A DNA stretch of 62,081 bases, taken from NCBI GenBank assembly GCA_023409995.1, contig JAEYQN010000025.1, positions 1 through 62,081 on the forward strand. The letters run 5' to 3'. Positions 43,611 through 52,101 of this stretch are shown here, piece after piece; positions within the stretch are counted from its first letter, which is position 1, and each line of letters begins with the position of its first letter. The notes beneath the pieces were generated by a model. It saw nothing but the letters and a program-made list of their open reading frames with translations. It had not been told where the DNA came from and did no database searches. The position numbers and the translations under genes were made by a program. This DNA comes from Cyanobacteria bacterium OH_CBB_238. Its GTDB lineage: Bacteria > Cyanobacteriota > Vampirovibrionia > Gastranaerophilales > Gastranaerophilaceae.

Positions 43611-45290
43611 ATGTCACTTAACGTAAATGGTTTAACACCAGATGAAATAAAAAGAAAAGAAGTATTAAACGGTACGGCTTCATTATTTTCTTCCGAAACA
43701 CAATCTATTGATGCAAGTATTTTTGTGGGTGCAACAAAAGAAGAATTCGTTGAGTTGATGACACAAAAAAATTCTATATTTTCTCAAAATAAGTCATTGG
43801 CTTCTGCTTCAGAATATGATTCAGATGGTTCAATGTTAAAGGCAAGTGCTGAAGCTTATTTTGACTCCTTAGACAAAAATGGCGATGGCACGCTCCAAGA
43901 TACTGAAGTGGCATCCGTCTCAGGATTAGATAATGATGCGTCAACATTCTCTGCATCCGAAATTAAAAACATGCTTGCCTCTTGGGCTGAAAAAGCTTGG
44001 AGTGCTATTTTTGATAAAGAATCACAAGCTGCCTACAACGCAGTTGTAGATGATGTTCCTGGCGGTAACCCAACAGCAGGAACTTCTTCAGGTGCTAATG
44101 GATCTTCTGGCTTTGGTGCTCCTGGTTCTGTTTCAAAACCAACAAACGTATCAAAAATGGATACAGCAAATGCTGATCTGGAAGAGTTGGAAAAACAAAA
44201 ACAAGATACAATTACTGGATATGATGGCAAAATTTCAACTAAAGAAGAAGATAAAGATAAATTAGTTGAAGACAGCGATAAAGTCAGTGATGAATTAAAA
44301 GAAAAATATTCAGATTGCAGAAGCGATATAACTGAGATGGATTCTCAGATTAGTGACAATAAATCTCAAATTGATACTATATCTGGAAATATTGATGATG
44401 TTGACAATACTCTAGCGCAGTTGCAAGGAGAGCTTGGTGCTCTGGATACAAGTACTGATGATGAAGAAACAAACAAAGCAAATGCTGCAAGACAATCAGA
44501 AATACAGTCTCAGATTTCTCAAAATGAAAGCAAGAAATCAGATTTAGAAAAAGAAAAAGCAGATTTAGAAGATAAAAATAAGCAATTAGAAGAAAATAAA
44601 TCATTAAAAGAAAAAGATTTATCTCAAATAGAAGCCGAGATACAAAAACAAGATCCTGGTCTTAAACAAAAAATGACCAAAATTAATACTGAACTTGATC
44701 AATTAAAAAATGAAAAAACTGAAAAAGTTCAAGATCTTGATACTCAAATTGCATCAAAAAGAACTGAAAAACAAGAATTGAGCAAAAAAGCCGGCGAATT
44801 AATTGGAAAAATGCAATCTAATACAACTGGTGAAGGTATTGCAGATCTTGCCCTTAGCTTCTTAGGAGTCATTAACAGCGATGCTCAGGGAAATGCAGAA
44901 TTCTCTGGTGGGGTAGATGAAGCTTGGTGCGCAGACTTTGTTACAGGCATTGTAAAAAGATATTGTGATCAAAACGGAGTTGATATGCCTTCTGGATTTG
45001 GGTCTCCTGCGGTATCTAATCTTCAACAGCAAGCAATGGACGCTGGTTATTTTGAAACAGGTTCCGATTATCAACCAAAACCAGGAGATGTAATCGTTTG
45101 GAAAAATGCAAATGAATCTCACGTTGCTTTCGTTGCTTCAATTAATGATGACGGTTCAATTCAAACAATTGAAGGTAACTGGGGAGATAAAGTTGCTTCA
45201 AGAACAGTAAAAGAAACTGGGAAATCTAGCAGAGAAAGCGCTGCGGGTTACATTAATCTTAGCGATTGGTTAAAGGCTCAAAATAGTTAA
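43611..45290 (+). CDS. EF-hand / coiled-coil / CHAP-domain protein
   Basis: A 559-residue protein with no signal peptide. It has an N-terminal helical part, an EF-hand (DKNGDGTLQDTE, about 85-96), a Ser/Gly-rich linker (about 148-170), a long coiled coil (about 180-405) and a C-terminal CHAP amidase/peptidase-like domain (about 415-559) with WCADFV (Cys nucleophile), SHVAFV (His) and TIEGNWGD (Asn). CHAP domains cut peptidoglycan crosslinks. With no Sec signal it may be exported another way. It is monocistronic with a strong terminator. Confidence 0.75.
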   Translation: MSLNVNGLTPDEIKRKEVLNGTASLFSSETQSIDASIFVGATKEEFVELMTQKNSIFSQNKSLASASEYDSDGSMLKASAEAYFDSLDKNGDGTLQDTEVASVSGLDNDASTFSASEIKNMLASWAEKAWSAIFDKESQAAYNAVVDDVPGGNPTAGTSSGANGSSGFGAPGSVSKPTNVSKMDTANADLEELEKQKQDTITGYDGKISTKEEDKDKLVEDSDKVSDELKEKYSDCRSDITEMDSQISDNKSQIDTISGNIDDVDNTLAQLQGELGALDTSTDDEETNKANAARQSEIQSQISQNESKKSDLEKEKADLEDKNKQLEENKSLKEKDLSQIEAEIQKQDPGLKQKMTKINTELDQLKNEKTEKVQDLDTQIASKRTEKQELSKKAGELIGKMQSNTTGEGIADLALSFLGVINSDAQGNAEFSGGVDEAWCADFVTGIVKRYCDQNGVDMPSGFGSPAVSNLQQQAMDAGYFETGSDYQPKPGDVIVWKNANESHVAFVASINDDGSIQTIEGNWGDKVASRTVKETGKSSRESAAGYINLSDWLKAQNS

Positions 45291-45312
45291 TTTATTTATT
45301 AAATAAGGTATT

Positions 45313-45351
45313 AAAAGAGTTAAACATCAATATTGACGTTTAACTTCTTTT
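45313..45351 (+). terminator. Terminator after the CHAP gene
   Basis: AGTTAAAC/GTTTAACT stem extended by TCAA/TTGA after one mismatch, with AAAA before and a TTCTTTT run after. It lies just ahead of the radical SAM operon promoter. Confidence 0.8.
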
Positions 45352-45357
45352 AATTAC

Positions 45358-45386
45358 TTGCCAAAATTCCCTCTTAGAATTATCAT
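45358..45386 (+). promoter_or_regulatory. Promoter of the radical SAM-MATE operon
   Basis: TTGCCA (45358-45363), 17 bp, TATCAT (45381-45386), starting near 45393. This position rules out translation starts before about 45393 and supports ATG 45427 for the first gene. Confidence 0.5.
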
Positions 45387-45426
45387 AATGATTGAGAGTG
45401 GAGTATATGGTAGCGGTTATATTTTA

Positions 45427-46461
45427 ATGTTTCTGAAGAAAATAAAAAAAATTTTTAACAAAAAAAAGGCAAATAGTCCTAAAAAATATTTAAGCTGTGA
45501 ATATATTCAGCATGGATTCAATGTTGATTATTCAGATATAAAGATGTGTTGTTTTAACTGTCATGAAGGTGGCGGTAGGCAAATATTAGTTGATAACTAT
45601 AATGGTGGAAAAATCAACTGGAAGAAATTTTTCGCAGAAAAACGACAAATGCGAGAATTAAACAAGCAAGGTATTACGTTAGAAAAATGCAAAGGTTGTA
45701 TTTTTCTAAAAGAGCGTGAATGGGATGATGAAGACTATATTGACTATATGGTATTTAATCATTGGACAAAGTGTAATTGTAAATGCATGTATTGTTTTAC
45801 CGAAGGTGGTTGGGAACACTTTAATACTCGTGAAAACTATAACATGTACGAAGTTATAAAAGAGCTTGCTGACAAAAAATTATTACGAGCTGGTGGTGAA
45901 ATCGGTTTTGGTGGCGGAGAGCCTGCTATTTTAGAAGAATTTGAACCCATGGTTAATTTATTTCTTGATTATGGTTTGGATAATATCAGGGTGCATTCAT
46001 CAGGAATTAAATATTCTCCTGCTATAGCAAGAGGTATCGCCGAGGGCAAATTAAATGTGGTTATTTCTGTCGACGCAGGAACTGATAAAACTTATAAAGC
46101 GGTGAAAAGAGTTCCTTGCTTTGATAAGGTTTGGGAGAATATCAGAAAATATGCGCAAGCTCAAACTGATGACAAAGGTCTTGCTAGAACTAAATATATA
46201 ATAATACCTGGCGTTAATGACACTGTTGAAGAGTTAGACAAATGGTTTGAGTTAACAATAGATGCTGGTGTTAGATGGATTGTTTTAGATATTGAGGCAG
46301 GTTGGTATGGAAATAATAAAGATAATATTCCTCAACATGTTTACGATTTGCTTGAATATGGAATACATAGGTCAAAAGAACTTGGAATGATAAATTGTGA
46401 GCTTTATGATAGAGCTTCTCACATGAAAAGAAATAAGAAGGAAGAATCGTTTGAAGTATAG
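45427..46461 (+). CDS. Radical SAM protein with N-terminal SPASM-like Cys segment (paralogue 1)
   Basis: A 344-residue protein. A basic lead (FLKKIKKIFNKKK) precedes a Cys-rich segment (CEYIQHGFNVDYSDIKMCC...C, then CKGC near residue 90) that looks like a SPASM auxiliary Fe-S domain placed before the core. The radical SAM cluster motif is KCNCKCMYC (CxxxCxxC), followed by GGGEP and the IIPGVND strand. ATG 45427 is preferred because the promoter lies at 45358-45386. Its 3' end overlaps the next gene. The substrate is unknown; no precursor peptide gene is present. Confidence 0.75.
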   Translation: MFLKKIKKIFNKKKANSPKKYLSCEYIQHGFNVDYSDIKMCCFNCHEGGGRQILVDNYNGGKINWKKFFAEKRQMRELNKQGITLEKCKGCIFLKEREWDDEDYIDYMVFNHWTKCNCKCMYCFTEGGWEHFNTRENYNMYEVIKELADKKLLRAGGEIGFGGGEPAILEEFEPMVNLFLDYGLDNIRVHSSGIKYSPAIARGIAEGKLNVVISVDAGTDKTYKAVKRVPCFDKVWENIRKYAQAQTDDKGLARTKYIIIPGVNDTVEELDKWFELTIDAGVRWIVLDIEAGWYGNNKDNIPQHVYDLLEYGIHRSKELGMINCELYDRASHMKRNKKEESFEV

Positions 46462-47413
46462 AAGCTGCATATGGTTAAATCAAGGCATAAATTTTGATAT
46501 AGATTCATATAAAATATGCTGTTTATATAGTGGAACCGGGGGCGGTAACACTGTTGTTAAGTCTGGATATAAAGGCGAACAAATTGATTGGAAAGCCTTT
46601 TTTGCAGAGAAAAGAAAAATTAAAGAAATGCATAAACAAGGTAAAACGTATCCAAAATGTGAAGGGTGCGTGTTTCTTGTTGAAGAAGATTGGGATGAGT
46701 CTCAAGATTACATAAACTTTATAAATTTGGATTATTGGACAAAGTGCAATTGTAATTGTACATACTGTCATACTTCGGCTGATAAAATAGGCTATAACTC
46801 CAGAATTACATATAATTTTTTGCCTATCTTGAAAGATATGATTAACAAAAATATTTTGAGAAAAGGTGGGCATGTGAGTTTTGGTGGTGGAGAAGTAACT
46901 TTGTTGCCGGAGTTTGAAGAGCTTCTAACTCAGTTGCTGGATTTTCAAATAGGCTTTATCAGGATTCATTCTGCCTGTATGGATTATAGTAAAGCAATAG
47001 AAAAAGGCTTGTCCTTAGGATGTGTTGATTTGATTGTGTCGGTTGATTCCGGTACAAAGGAATTGCACAAAAAGATTAAGCAAGTTGATACATTTAACAG
47101 AGTTTGGGACAACCTAAAAAAATATGCTAAACATCAGGCTAGACCAGACCTTGTTAAGTCTAAATATATAGTTATTCCTGGAATAAATGATAATAAAGAA
47201 GAAATACTAAAGTGGCTTAAGAAAAGTAAGGACGTTGGTATTCATTCCGTGATTCAGGAAATAGAGTCACAGTGGTTTTACTCTACAAGACCAAATATCC
47301 CACAAAATATATATGAGTTATTTGATTATACAAAAGAAAGAGCTCATGAGCTAGGCTTGCAGTATAGTTTGTATGAACGCGCAGCTCATTTGATGAATGA
47401 AAGACAATCATAA
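46451..47413 (+). CDS. Radical SAM protein (paralogue 2)
   Basis: A 320-residue paralogue of its neighbours. It starts at TTG 46451 (AAGGA eight bases before), overlapping the previous gene by 11 bases. N-terminal segment CIWLNQGINFDIDSYKICC...CEGC, radical SAM motif KCNCNCTYC, GGGEVTLLPEF and YIVIPGINDNKEE. Compared with paralogues 1 and 3, the GGGEP motif is GGGEV. It probably handles a related but different substrate, or forms part of a multi-enzyme complex. Confidence 0.75.
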   Translation: MKYRSCIWLNQGINFDIDSYKICCLYSGTGGGNTVVKSGYKGEQIDWKAFFAEKRKIKEMHKQGKTYPKCEGCVFLVEEDWDESQDYINFINLDYWTKCNCNCTYCHTSADKIGYNSRITYNFLPILKDMINKNILRKGGHVSFGGGEVTLLPEFEELLTQLLDFQIGFIRIHSACMDYSKAIEKGLSLGCVDLIVSVDSGTKELHKKIKQVDTFNRVWDNLKKYAKHQARPDLVKSKYIVIPGINDNKEEILKWLKKSKDVGIHSVIQEIESQWFYSTRPNIPQNIYELFDYTKERAHELGLQYSLYERAAHLMNERQS

Positions 47414-47426
47414 GAGGTTATAAGAT

Positions 47427-48452
47427 TTGAGATATACGAGTTGTAATTGGATAGCACATGGGCTTAATTTTGAGCCTGGACATATTGAAATGTGTTGCTT
47501 AAGATGCCATGTTGGCGGCGGTAATGTTCAAGTTATGGCTCCATATACTGGAGATAGGATTGACTGGGATAGCTTTTTTGCACTAAAAAAGAAGTTTATT
47601 GATGAAAATAAAGAAGGAAAGATAGATCCTCGTTGTGAGGGGTGCTTTAATCTTCAAAATAAAGAGTGGGATGATGAAGATAAATATTTTAGCTATATTC
47701 ATTTTAATCATTGGACTCATTGTAATAGTAAATGCAAATACTGTTTCACTGATGTGAACAAAGATTATTTTAATCACAAAAATCATTATAAAGTTTTGCC
47801 AATTATAAAAGATATGTTTAAAAATAACCTTTTTAGACCAGGGGGAGAAATAACCTTTGCAGGCGGGGAACCAACAATTTTGGATGAATTCGAGGATTTA
47901 CTGAATTTTATCCTTGATAATACTAAAGATGTCAGTATGCGAATTCATACTTCTGGAATTAAGTATTCTCCTGCTATAGCCAGAGGCGTTAAAGAAGGTC
48001 GTGTTTATGTTGTGGTATCCTTAGATTCTGGAACAAGAGAAACTTTCAAAAAAATTAAAGGAGTAGATGCGTTTAATAAAGTATTGGACACAACTAAAAA
48101 ATATGCGTCTGCTCAACCAAGAAATATGCAAAACTTAGTTTCTACCAAATTTATATTTTTCCCTGAATATAATGATACAGTTCCGGAAATTAAAAACTGG
48201 TTAAAGAAAACAAAAGATACCAAGGCGAAGGCGATTATAATCGATATTGAGCATGAATGGTATAAAATTCAGCGAGAAATTGACGCAATGCCTGATGAAA
48301 TTATTGAGCAGATTGAATTAGCAAAAAATATTGCTGAAGATTATGGTTTTCAAGTTGACTTCTACAATAGCGCAAGGTATTTAGTTGAGAACCCTCATCA
48401 CTTTCCAAATAAGAATTTTTTAGCTAACCCATATGAAAAGAACTTGAGTTAA
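47427..48452 (+). CDS. Radical SAM protein (paralogue 3)
   Basis: A 341-residue third paralogue. It starts at TTG 47427 with AGAGG ten bases before, 13 bases after the second gene. N-terminal segment CNWIAHGLNFEPGHIEMCC...CEGC, radical SAM motif HCNSKCKYC, AGGEPTILDEF and FFPEYNDTVPE. It ends with TAA overlapping the MATE start (TAATG). The three genes together look like a tandem triplication followed by divergence. Confidence 0.75.
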   Translation: MRYTSCNWIAHGLNFEPGHIEMCCLRCHVGGGNVQVMAPYTGDRIDWDSFFALKKKFIDENKEGKIDPRCEGCFNLQNKEWDDEDKYFSYIHFNHWTHCNSKCKYCFTDVNKDYFNHKNHYKVLPIIKDMFKNNLFRPGGEITFAGGEPTILDEFEDLLNFILDNTKDVSMRIHTSGIKYSPAIARGVKEGRVYVVVSLDSGTRETFKKIKGVDAFNKVLDTTKKYASAQPRNMQNLVSTKFIFFPEYNDTVPEIKNWLKKTKDTKAKAIIIDIEHEWYKIQREIDAMPDEIIEQIELAKNIAEDYGFQVDFYNSARYLVENPHHFPNKNFLANPYEKNLS

Positions 48453-49792
48453 TGATTGCGTTATTCAGCTCATTTTCTAAATTTAAAAACCATTTAGTTG
48501 AACTCTTGATTTTGGCATTGCCTATGATGGCTGGAAACTTGGGGCAGATGCTTATTGGCGCCACTGATGTTTTTGTTGCAGCTAGGTATAACATTGACTC
48601 ATTGGCAGCTGTTAGTATTGCAAATTCTATAATATTTTCGGTTTTCATAGTTGGAGTTGGGTTAATGACAAGTATCTCAATAATCTTGTCAAATATGCGA
48701 GGTGATAGAAAACCAACTAAAAAATACTATGGAACAAGCACTTTATATGGCTTTATTCTTTCTATTCTTTTCACATTTATATGTCTGGCGACAATTCCAT
48801 TAGTTGATTTAATAGGGTTTGAGCCTAAGTTAATCCCAACTATAAAAGAATACATTTTTATTTGCTCTTTTTCTTTTCCTGGAATGTATTTATATCAGGC
48901 AATAAAAGAATTTCTGCAGGCTCACGAAATAGTAAATGTACCGAATATGATATTACTTATTGCTGTTGTATTCCATTTGTTTTTTGATTTTGTATTAGTT
49001 TTTGGTTTTGGACCTATACCGTCTATGGGTGTTATGGGGCTTGCAATTGCGACTTTAATTACGAGAACGCTTATGGGAATCGCTATGTTCTTGTACTGCA
49101 TAAAGCTAATAAAGTTTAAAGCAGCTGTTAATCTGGACTATGTCAGGCAGTTATTAGTTGTTGGTATGCCAATAGGTGTTTCACTTCTTCTTGAATTTTT
49201 AGCGTTTAATATGATAACAATACTTATTGGACGGCAAGCGGGCATATATGCTGCCACGCACAATATAGTTATGACTGTTTCTTCTATGACATTTATGGTT
49301 CCGTTGGCCATCTCAAATGCAATTGCAATAAAAGTCGGGTATCACAATGGGGCAAAAGATTACTCGGAAATAGTTATGTACTCTAAGGTTGGTATAGCTG
49401 TTTCTACAGTGTTTATGGCGATTTGCGCTATGGCTATTTTGATTTTCCCTATACCTATTCTGAAGTTGTTCACTTCTGATGCTAGAGTTTTGGAGATAGG
49501 ACTTCCTATAATGTTAGTTGCAGGTCTTTATCAGATTGCTGATGGTTTTCAAGTTGCAGCAAGTGGAGTCCTTAAGGGGTTAAAAATGACGAAGCTGGTT
49601 TCAGCTTGTGTTTTGTCTGGATATTGGCTTGTTGGCTTGCCTTTTGGGATTCTATTAGCATACAAATTTGATATGCTTTTGCTAGGTTTTTGGATAGGCT
49701 TGGCTGTTTCTTTGGGAATTATGGGGATAATTATGGCTTTATTGATTGTTTACAAATTAAAAAAGCTTCACAGCGATTATTGTGAAGCCTAG
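48452..49792 (+). CDS. MATE family efflux transporter
   Basis: A 446-residue polytopic inner-membrane protein with about 12 helices in two MATE bundles (LPMMAGNLGQMLIGATDVFVAARY at the start; VGMPIGVSLLLEFLAFNMITILIGRQ in the middle). MATE proteins export drugs or small organic cations using Na+ or H+ gradients. Coupling to three radical SAM genes suggests it exports their product, which is inferred only. Its last codons hold a hairpin that serves as the terminator for the convergent deaminase gene. Confidence 0.88.
   Translation: MIALFSSFSKFKNHLVELLILALPMMAGNLGQMLIGATDVFVAARYNIDSLAAVSIANSIIFSVFIVGVGLMTSISIILSNMRGDRKPTKKYYGTSTLYGFILSILFTFICLATIPLVDLIGFEPKLIPTIKEYIFICSFSFPGMYLYQAIKEFLQAHEIVNVPNMILLIAVVFHLFFDFVLVFGFGPIPSMGVMGLAIATLITRTLMGIAMFLYCIKLIKFKAAVNLDYVRQLLVVGMPIGVSLLLEFLAFNMITILIGRQAGIYAATHNIVMTVSSMTFMVPLAISNAIAIKVGYHNGAKDYSEIVMYSKVGIAVSTVFMAICAMAILIFPIPILKLFTSDARVLEIGLPIMLVAGLYQIADGFQVAASGVLKGLKMTKLVSACVLSGYWLVGLPFGILLAYKFDMLLLGFWIGLAVSLGIMGIIMALLIVYKLKKLHSDYCEA
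49759..49788 (-). terminator. Terminator of the adenine deaminase gene, inside the MATE coding end
   Basis: GCTTCACA/TGTGAAGC (49765-49772 and 49781-49788) followed, on the minus strand, by six T. It lies 34 bases after the deaminase stop and within the last codons of the convergent MATE gene. Confidence 0.75.
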
Positions 49793-49821
49793 TTTATTAT
49801 AATTTGGATTATATGAGCTTA

Positions 49822-51534
49822 TTAATTTTTAAATATATCTACAAATTCTGATTTATTTACGTCAAAAACTCCTTTGTCGGTTATTTTTAAGTTTGGTATG
49901 ACAGATAGTGATAAAAACGCCATTGTCATAAATGGTTCAGGCAATTTGCACGATATTTCTTTTCCTGCTTTTTTTAACTCATCACACTGTTTAAGGACAA
50001 ATTCAAGCTTCTCGTTTGACATTAATCCAGCAATTGGCAGAGGTAGCTTTGCAAGGACCTTTTCGTCTTTCACAATTACCTTCCCGCCTTGAGATTTTAC
50101 AAGTTCCACAGCAGCTTTGTACATATCCGCATCATTTGTGCCAATTATTATCATGTTATGAGAATCATGAGCTACGGTGGATGCAATTGCTCCTGATTTT
50201 AACCCAAACCCTTTTACAAACCCTTTGCCGATATTACCGCTTGCTCTGTGTCTTTCTATTACTATTATTTTTAAGATGTCATCTTCCAAGTTTGATTCAG
50301 CAAAACCATCTACCAGATTTATATTTGATAGAGTTGGTTTTGTTACAAGTTGATTAGGTATAACTTCTATTGCTTGTACAACACTTTCTGTTGCTTTTAT
50401 TTTAAAGTCTTCTGGTTCTATCCACTTTACATTTACTGAGCCTCTAATAAGTGGTAAGTGGACTTCTGGGTTTTCTTTTGTAAGTTCCCCTTCGGCAGCA
50501 ACCAGTTCACCGTTTTTGAATACTTGAGTCGGTTTAAAATCAATAAGGTTTTCAAGGACTAAAAAGTCTGCTTGGTATCCTGGTGCTATCGCTCCTAAAT
50601 TTTGTATTTTAAAGTATTCTGCGGTATTTATACTTGCCATTTGAATTGCTTTTATCGGATTTATTCCTGAATTTACACATTTTCTTACCATTGAATTTAT
50701 GTGATCGGACAGATCAGAAGGGTGCCTGTCATCAGTTACAAACATACATTTTCGAGTGTTTTTTTCTTTTAGTACAGGAATTAATGCGTCTAAGTCTTTA
50801 GCAGCTGAGCCTTCCCTGATCATTATGTACATTCCTTGTCTAAGCTTTTCAATTGCTTCATCAGGATTGGTGCACTCATGGTCTGATGTTATTCCTGAGG
50901 CGATATAAGCACATAGGTCTTTACCTGATAGAAAAGGAGCGTGGCCATCAATTCTTTTATTTTTTTCTCTACCAAGTTTGATTTTTGCCATAACTTCTTT
51001 GTCTAAATTTAAAACTCCAGGAAAATTCATCATCTCTGCGATGCCAAGAACCCAAGGACTATCAATAAGCAATGACAAATCGTACGAATTCAACTCAAAA
51101 CCAGAGGTCTCTGAATTAGTTGCAGGCACGCATGATGGTAACATTGTATAAACATCTATAGGTAAATCTTTCACTGCCTCTTTCATGAAGCTAATACCAT
51201 GCAATCCCAGTACGTTTGATATTTCATGAGGGTCAATTATTAATGTTGTAGTTCCAGCTGGAAGAACTGCTTTGACAAACTCTGAAGGCATAAGCATAGA
51301 GCTTTCGATATGTACATGACCATCTATAAATGATGGTGATAAATATCTGCCATTTATATCAATTTCTTGTTTGCCTTCATACCCCTCGCCGACTCCGGCA
51401 ATAATGCCATCAACAATCGCCACATCTCCTGTATGTATTTCCTCAGATAATACATTTATTATTTTTGCGTTTTTTATTACTAAATCAGCTTTTGTTTGTC
51501 CTCTGGCAACTTTTATAACTTCTTCAATTTGCAT
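49822..51534 (-). CDS. ade: Adenine deaminase
   Basis: A 570-residue amidohydrolase converting adenine to hypoxanthine and ammonia in purine salvage. Signatures include SFIDGHVHIESSML (metal site), DPHEISNVLG, GHAPFLSGKDLCAYIASGITSDHECT, VTDDRHPSDL and RHRASGNIGKGFVKGFGLKSGAIASTVAHDSHN in the C-terminal adenine-deaminase domain. Length is normal. No purine riboswitch is seen upstream. It is monocistronic, with its terminator within the neighbouring MATE gene. Confidence 0.95.
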   Translation of the reverse strand: MQIEEVIKVARGQTKADLVIKNAKIINVLSEEIHTGDVAIVDGIIAGVGEGYEGKQEIDINGRYLSPSFIDGHVHIESSMLMPSEFVKAVLPAGTTTLIIDPHEISNVLGLHGISFMKEAVKDLPIDVYTMLPSCVPATNSETSGFELNSYDLSLLIDSPWVLGIAEMMNFPGVLNLDKEVMAKIKLGREKNKRIDGHAPFLSGKDLCAYIASGITSDHECTNPDEAIEKLRQGMYIMIREGSAAKDLDALIPVLKEKNTRKCMFVTDDRHPSDLSDHINSMVRKCVNSGINPIKAIQMASINTAEYFKIQNLGAIAPGYQADFLVLENLIDFKPTQVFKNGELVAAEGELTKENPEVHLPLIRGSVNVKWIEPEDFKIKATESVVQAIEVIPNQLVTKPTLSNINLVDGFAESNLEDDILKIIVIERHRASGNIGKGFVKGFGLKSGAIASTVAHDSHNMIIIGTNDADMYKAAVELVKSQGGKVIVKDEKVLAKLPLPIAGLMSNEKLEFVLKQCDELKKAGKEISCKLPEPFMTMAFLSLSVIPNLKITDKGVFDVNKSEFVDIFKN

Positions 51535-51818
51535 AAAACCTTATCCTTAATATTTCGTCTATTATCGATTCTAATAAATATCTATTAGCTAATTATATTA
51601 CCATAATTTCTTATGGTTTAATTCTATTAATACTTAAAGATCTAATGTTAACTTTTGTTAAGTTGATTTTTGCTTGTCCTTATTGTCTTGTAGGACTAAT
51701 TTGTACGTGGTGTTGGTAAAATGCAAAAAAATTAGTAAATCTATTAGTATATAAAATGTTTTTTTAATATAATGGATTTCCGGCCCAAGCTAATAACAAA
51801 AGTTAAGAAAGAATAATA

Positions 51819-52043
51819 ATGAGATTACAATCATTCGGATTCCAACACCATAAGGTGGATTTTGGCAATCAAAATAATAATATTATACCCGCCCCAAGTA
51901 GGCAAAATTTACTGCATGACGAGGTTACTTTTAGCATAATTGCAGATAAAATTAGATCTCAAAGTCTAAAGAATCAAATGAATACAAAATTATCGCAGTT
52001 AAAGAAAAATATAGACAAATTTATCAGTCAAGACAACACATAA
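51819..52043 (+). CDS. Unknown 74-residue protein with N-terminal VTF-type motif
   Basis: A small hydrophilic protein; the second half is a likely amphipathic helix rich in Lys/Gln. The first half contains VDFGNQNN and NLLHDEVTFSI, the latter resembling NLSHDVVTFTS in the GHKL-peptidase protein 29 kb away. A weak AAGAAAG site precedes the ATG. Upstream (51535-51818) is AT-rich and holds nothing else I can name. Function unknown. Confidence 0.5.
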   Translation: MRLQSFGFQHHKVDFGNQNNNIIPAPSRQNLLHDEVTFSIIADKIRSQSLKNQMNTKLSQLKKNIDKFISQDNT

Positions 52044-52101
52044 ATAGACAACTTTTATTTAATTCGCTACAATTTAAAAAATAAACGAAAAGGTTAGCGA
52101 T

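Noticed and set aside
44033..44604. Antisense frames over the CHAP protein's coiled coil
   Set aside because: They mirror repetitive codons of the coiled coil, with no ribosome site and biased composition.
45358..45426. Upstream starts (TTG 45358 or ATG 45388) for the first radical SAM gene
   Set aside because: The TTG lies inside the promoter and the ATG before the predicted transcript start; ATG 45427 fits the promoter better.
45291..48452. Precursor peptide gene for a RiPP
   Set aside because: The three radical SAM genes overlap or are 13 bases apart, and the gap before them is filled by a terminator and a promoter.
51535..51818. Purine riboswitch ahead of adenine deaminase
   Set aside because: No conserved purine aptamer junction bases are seen on the minus strand.
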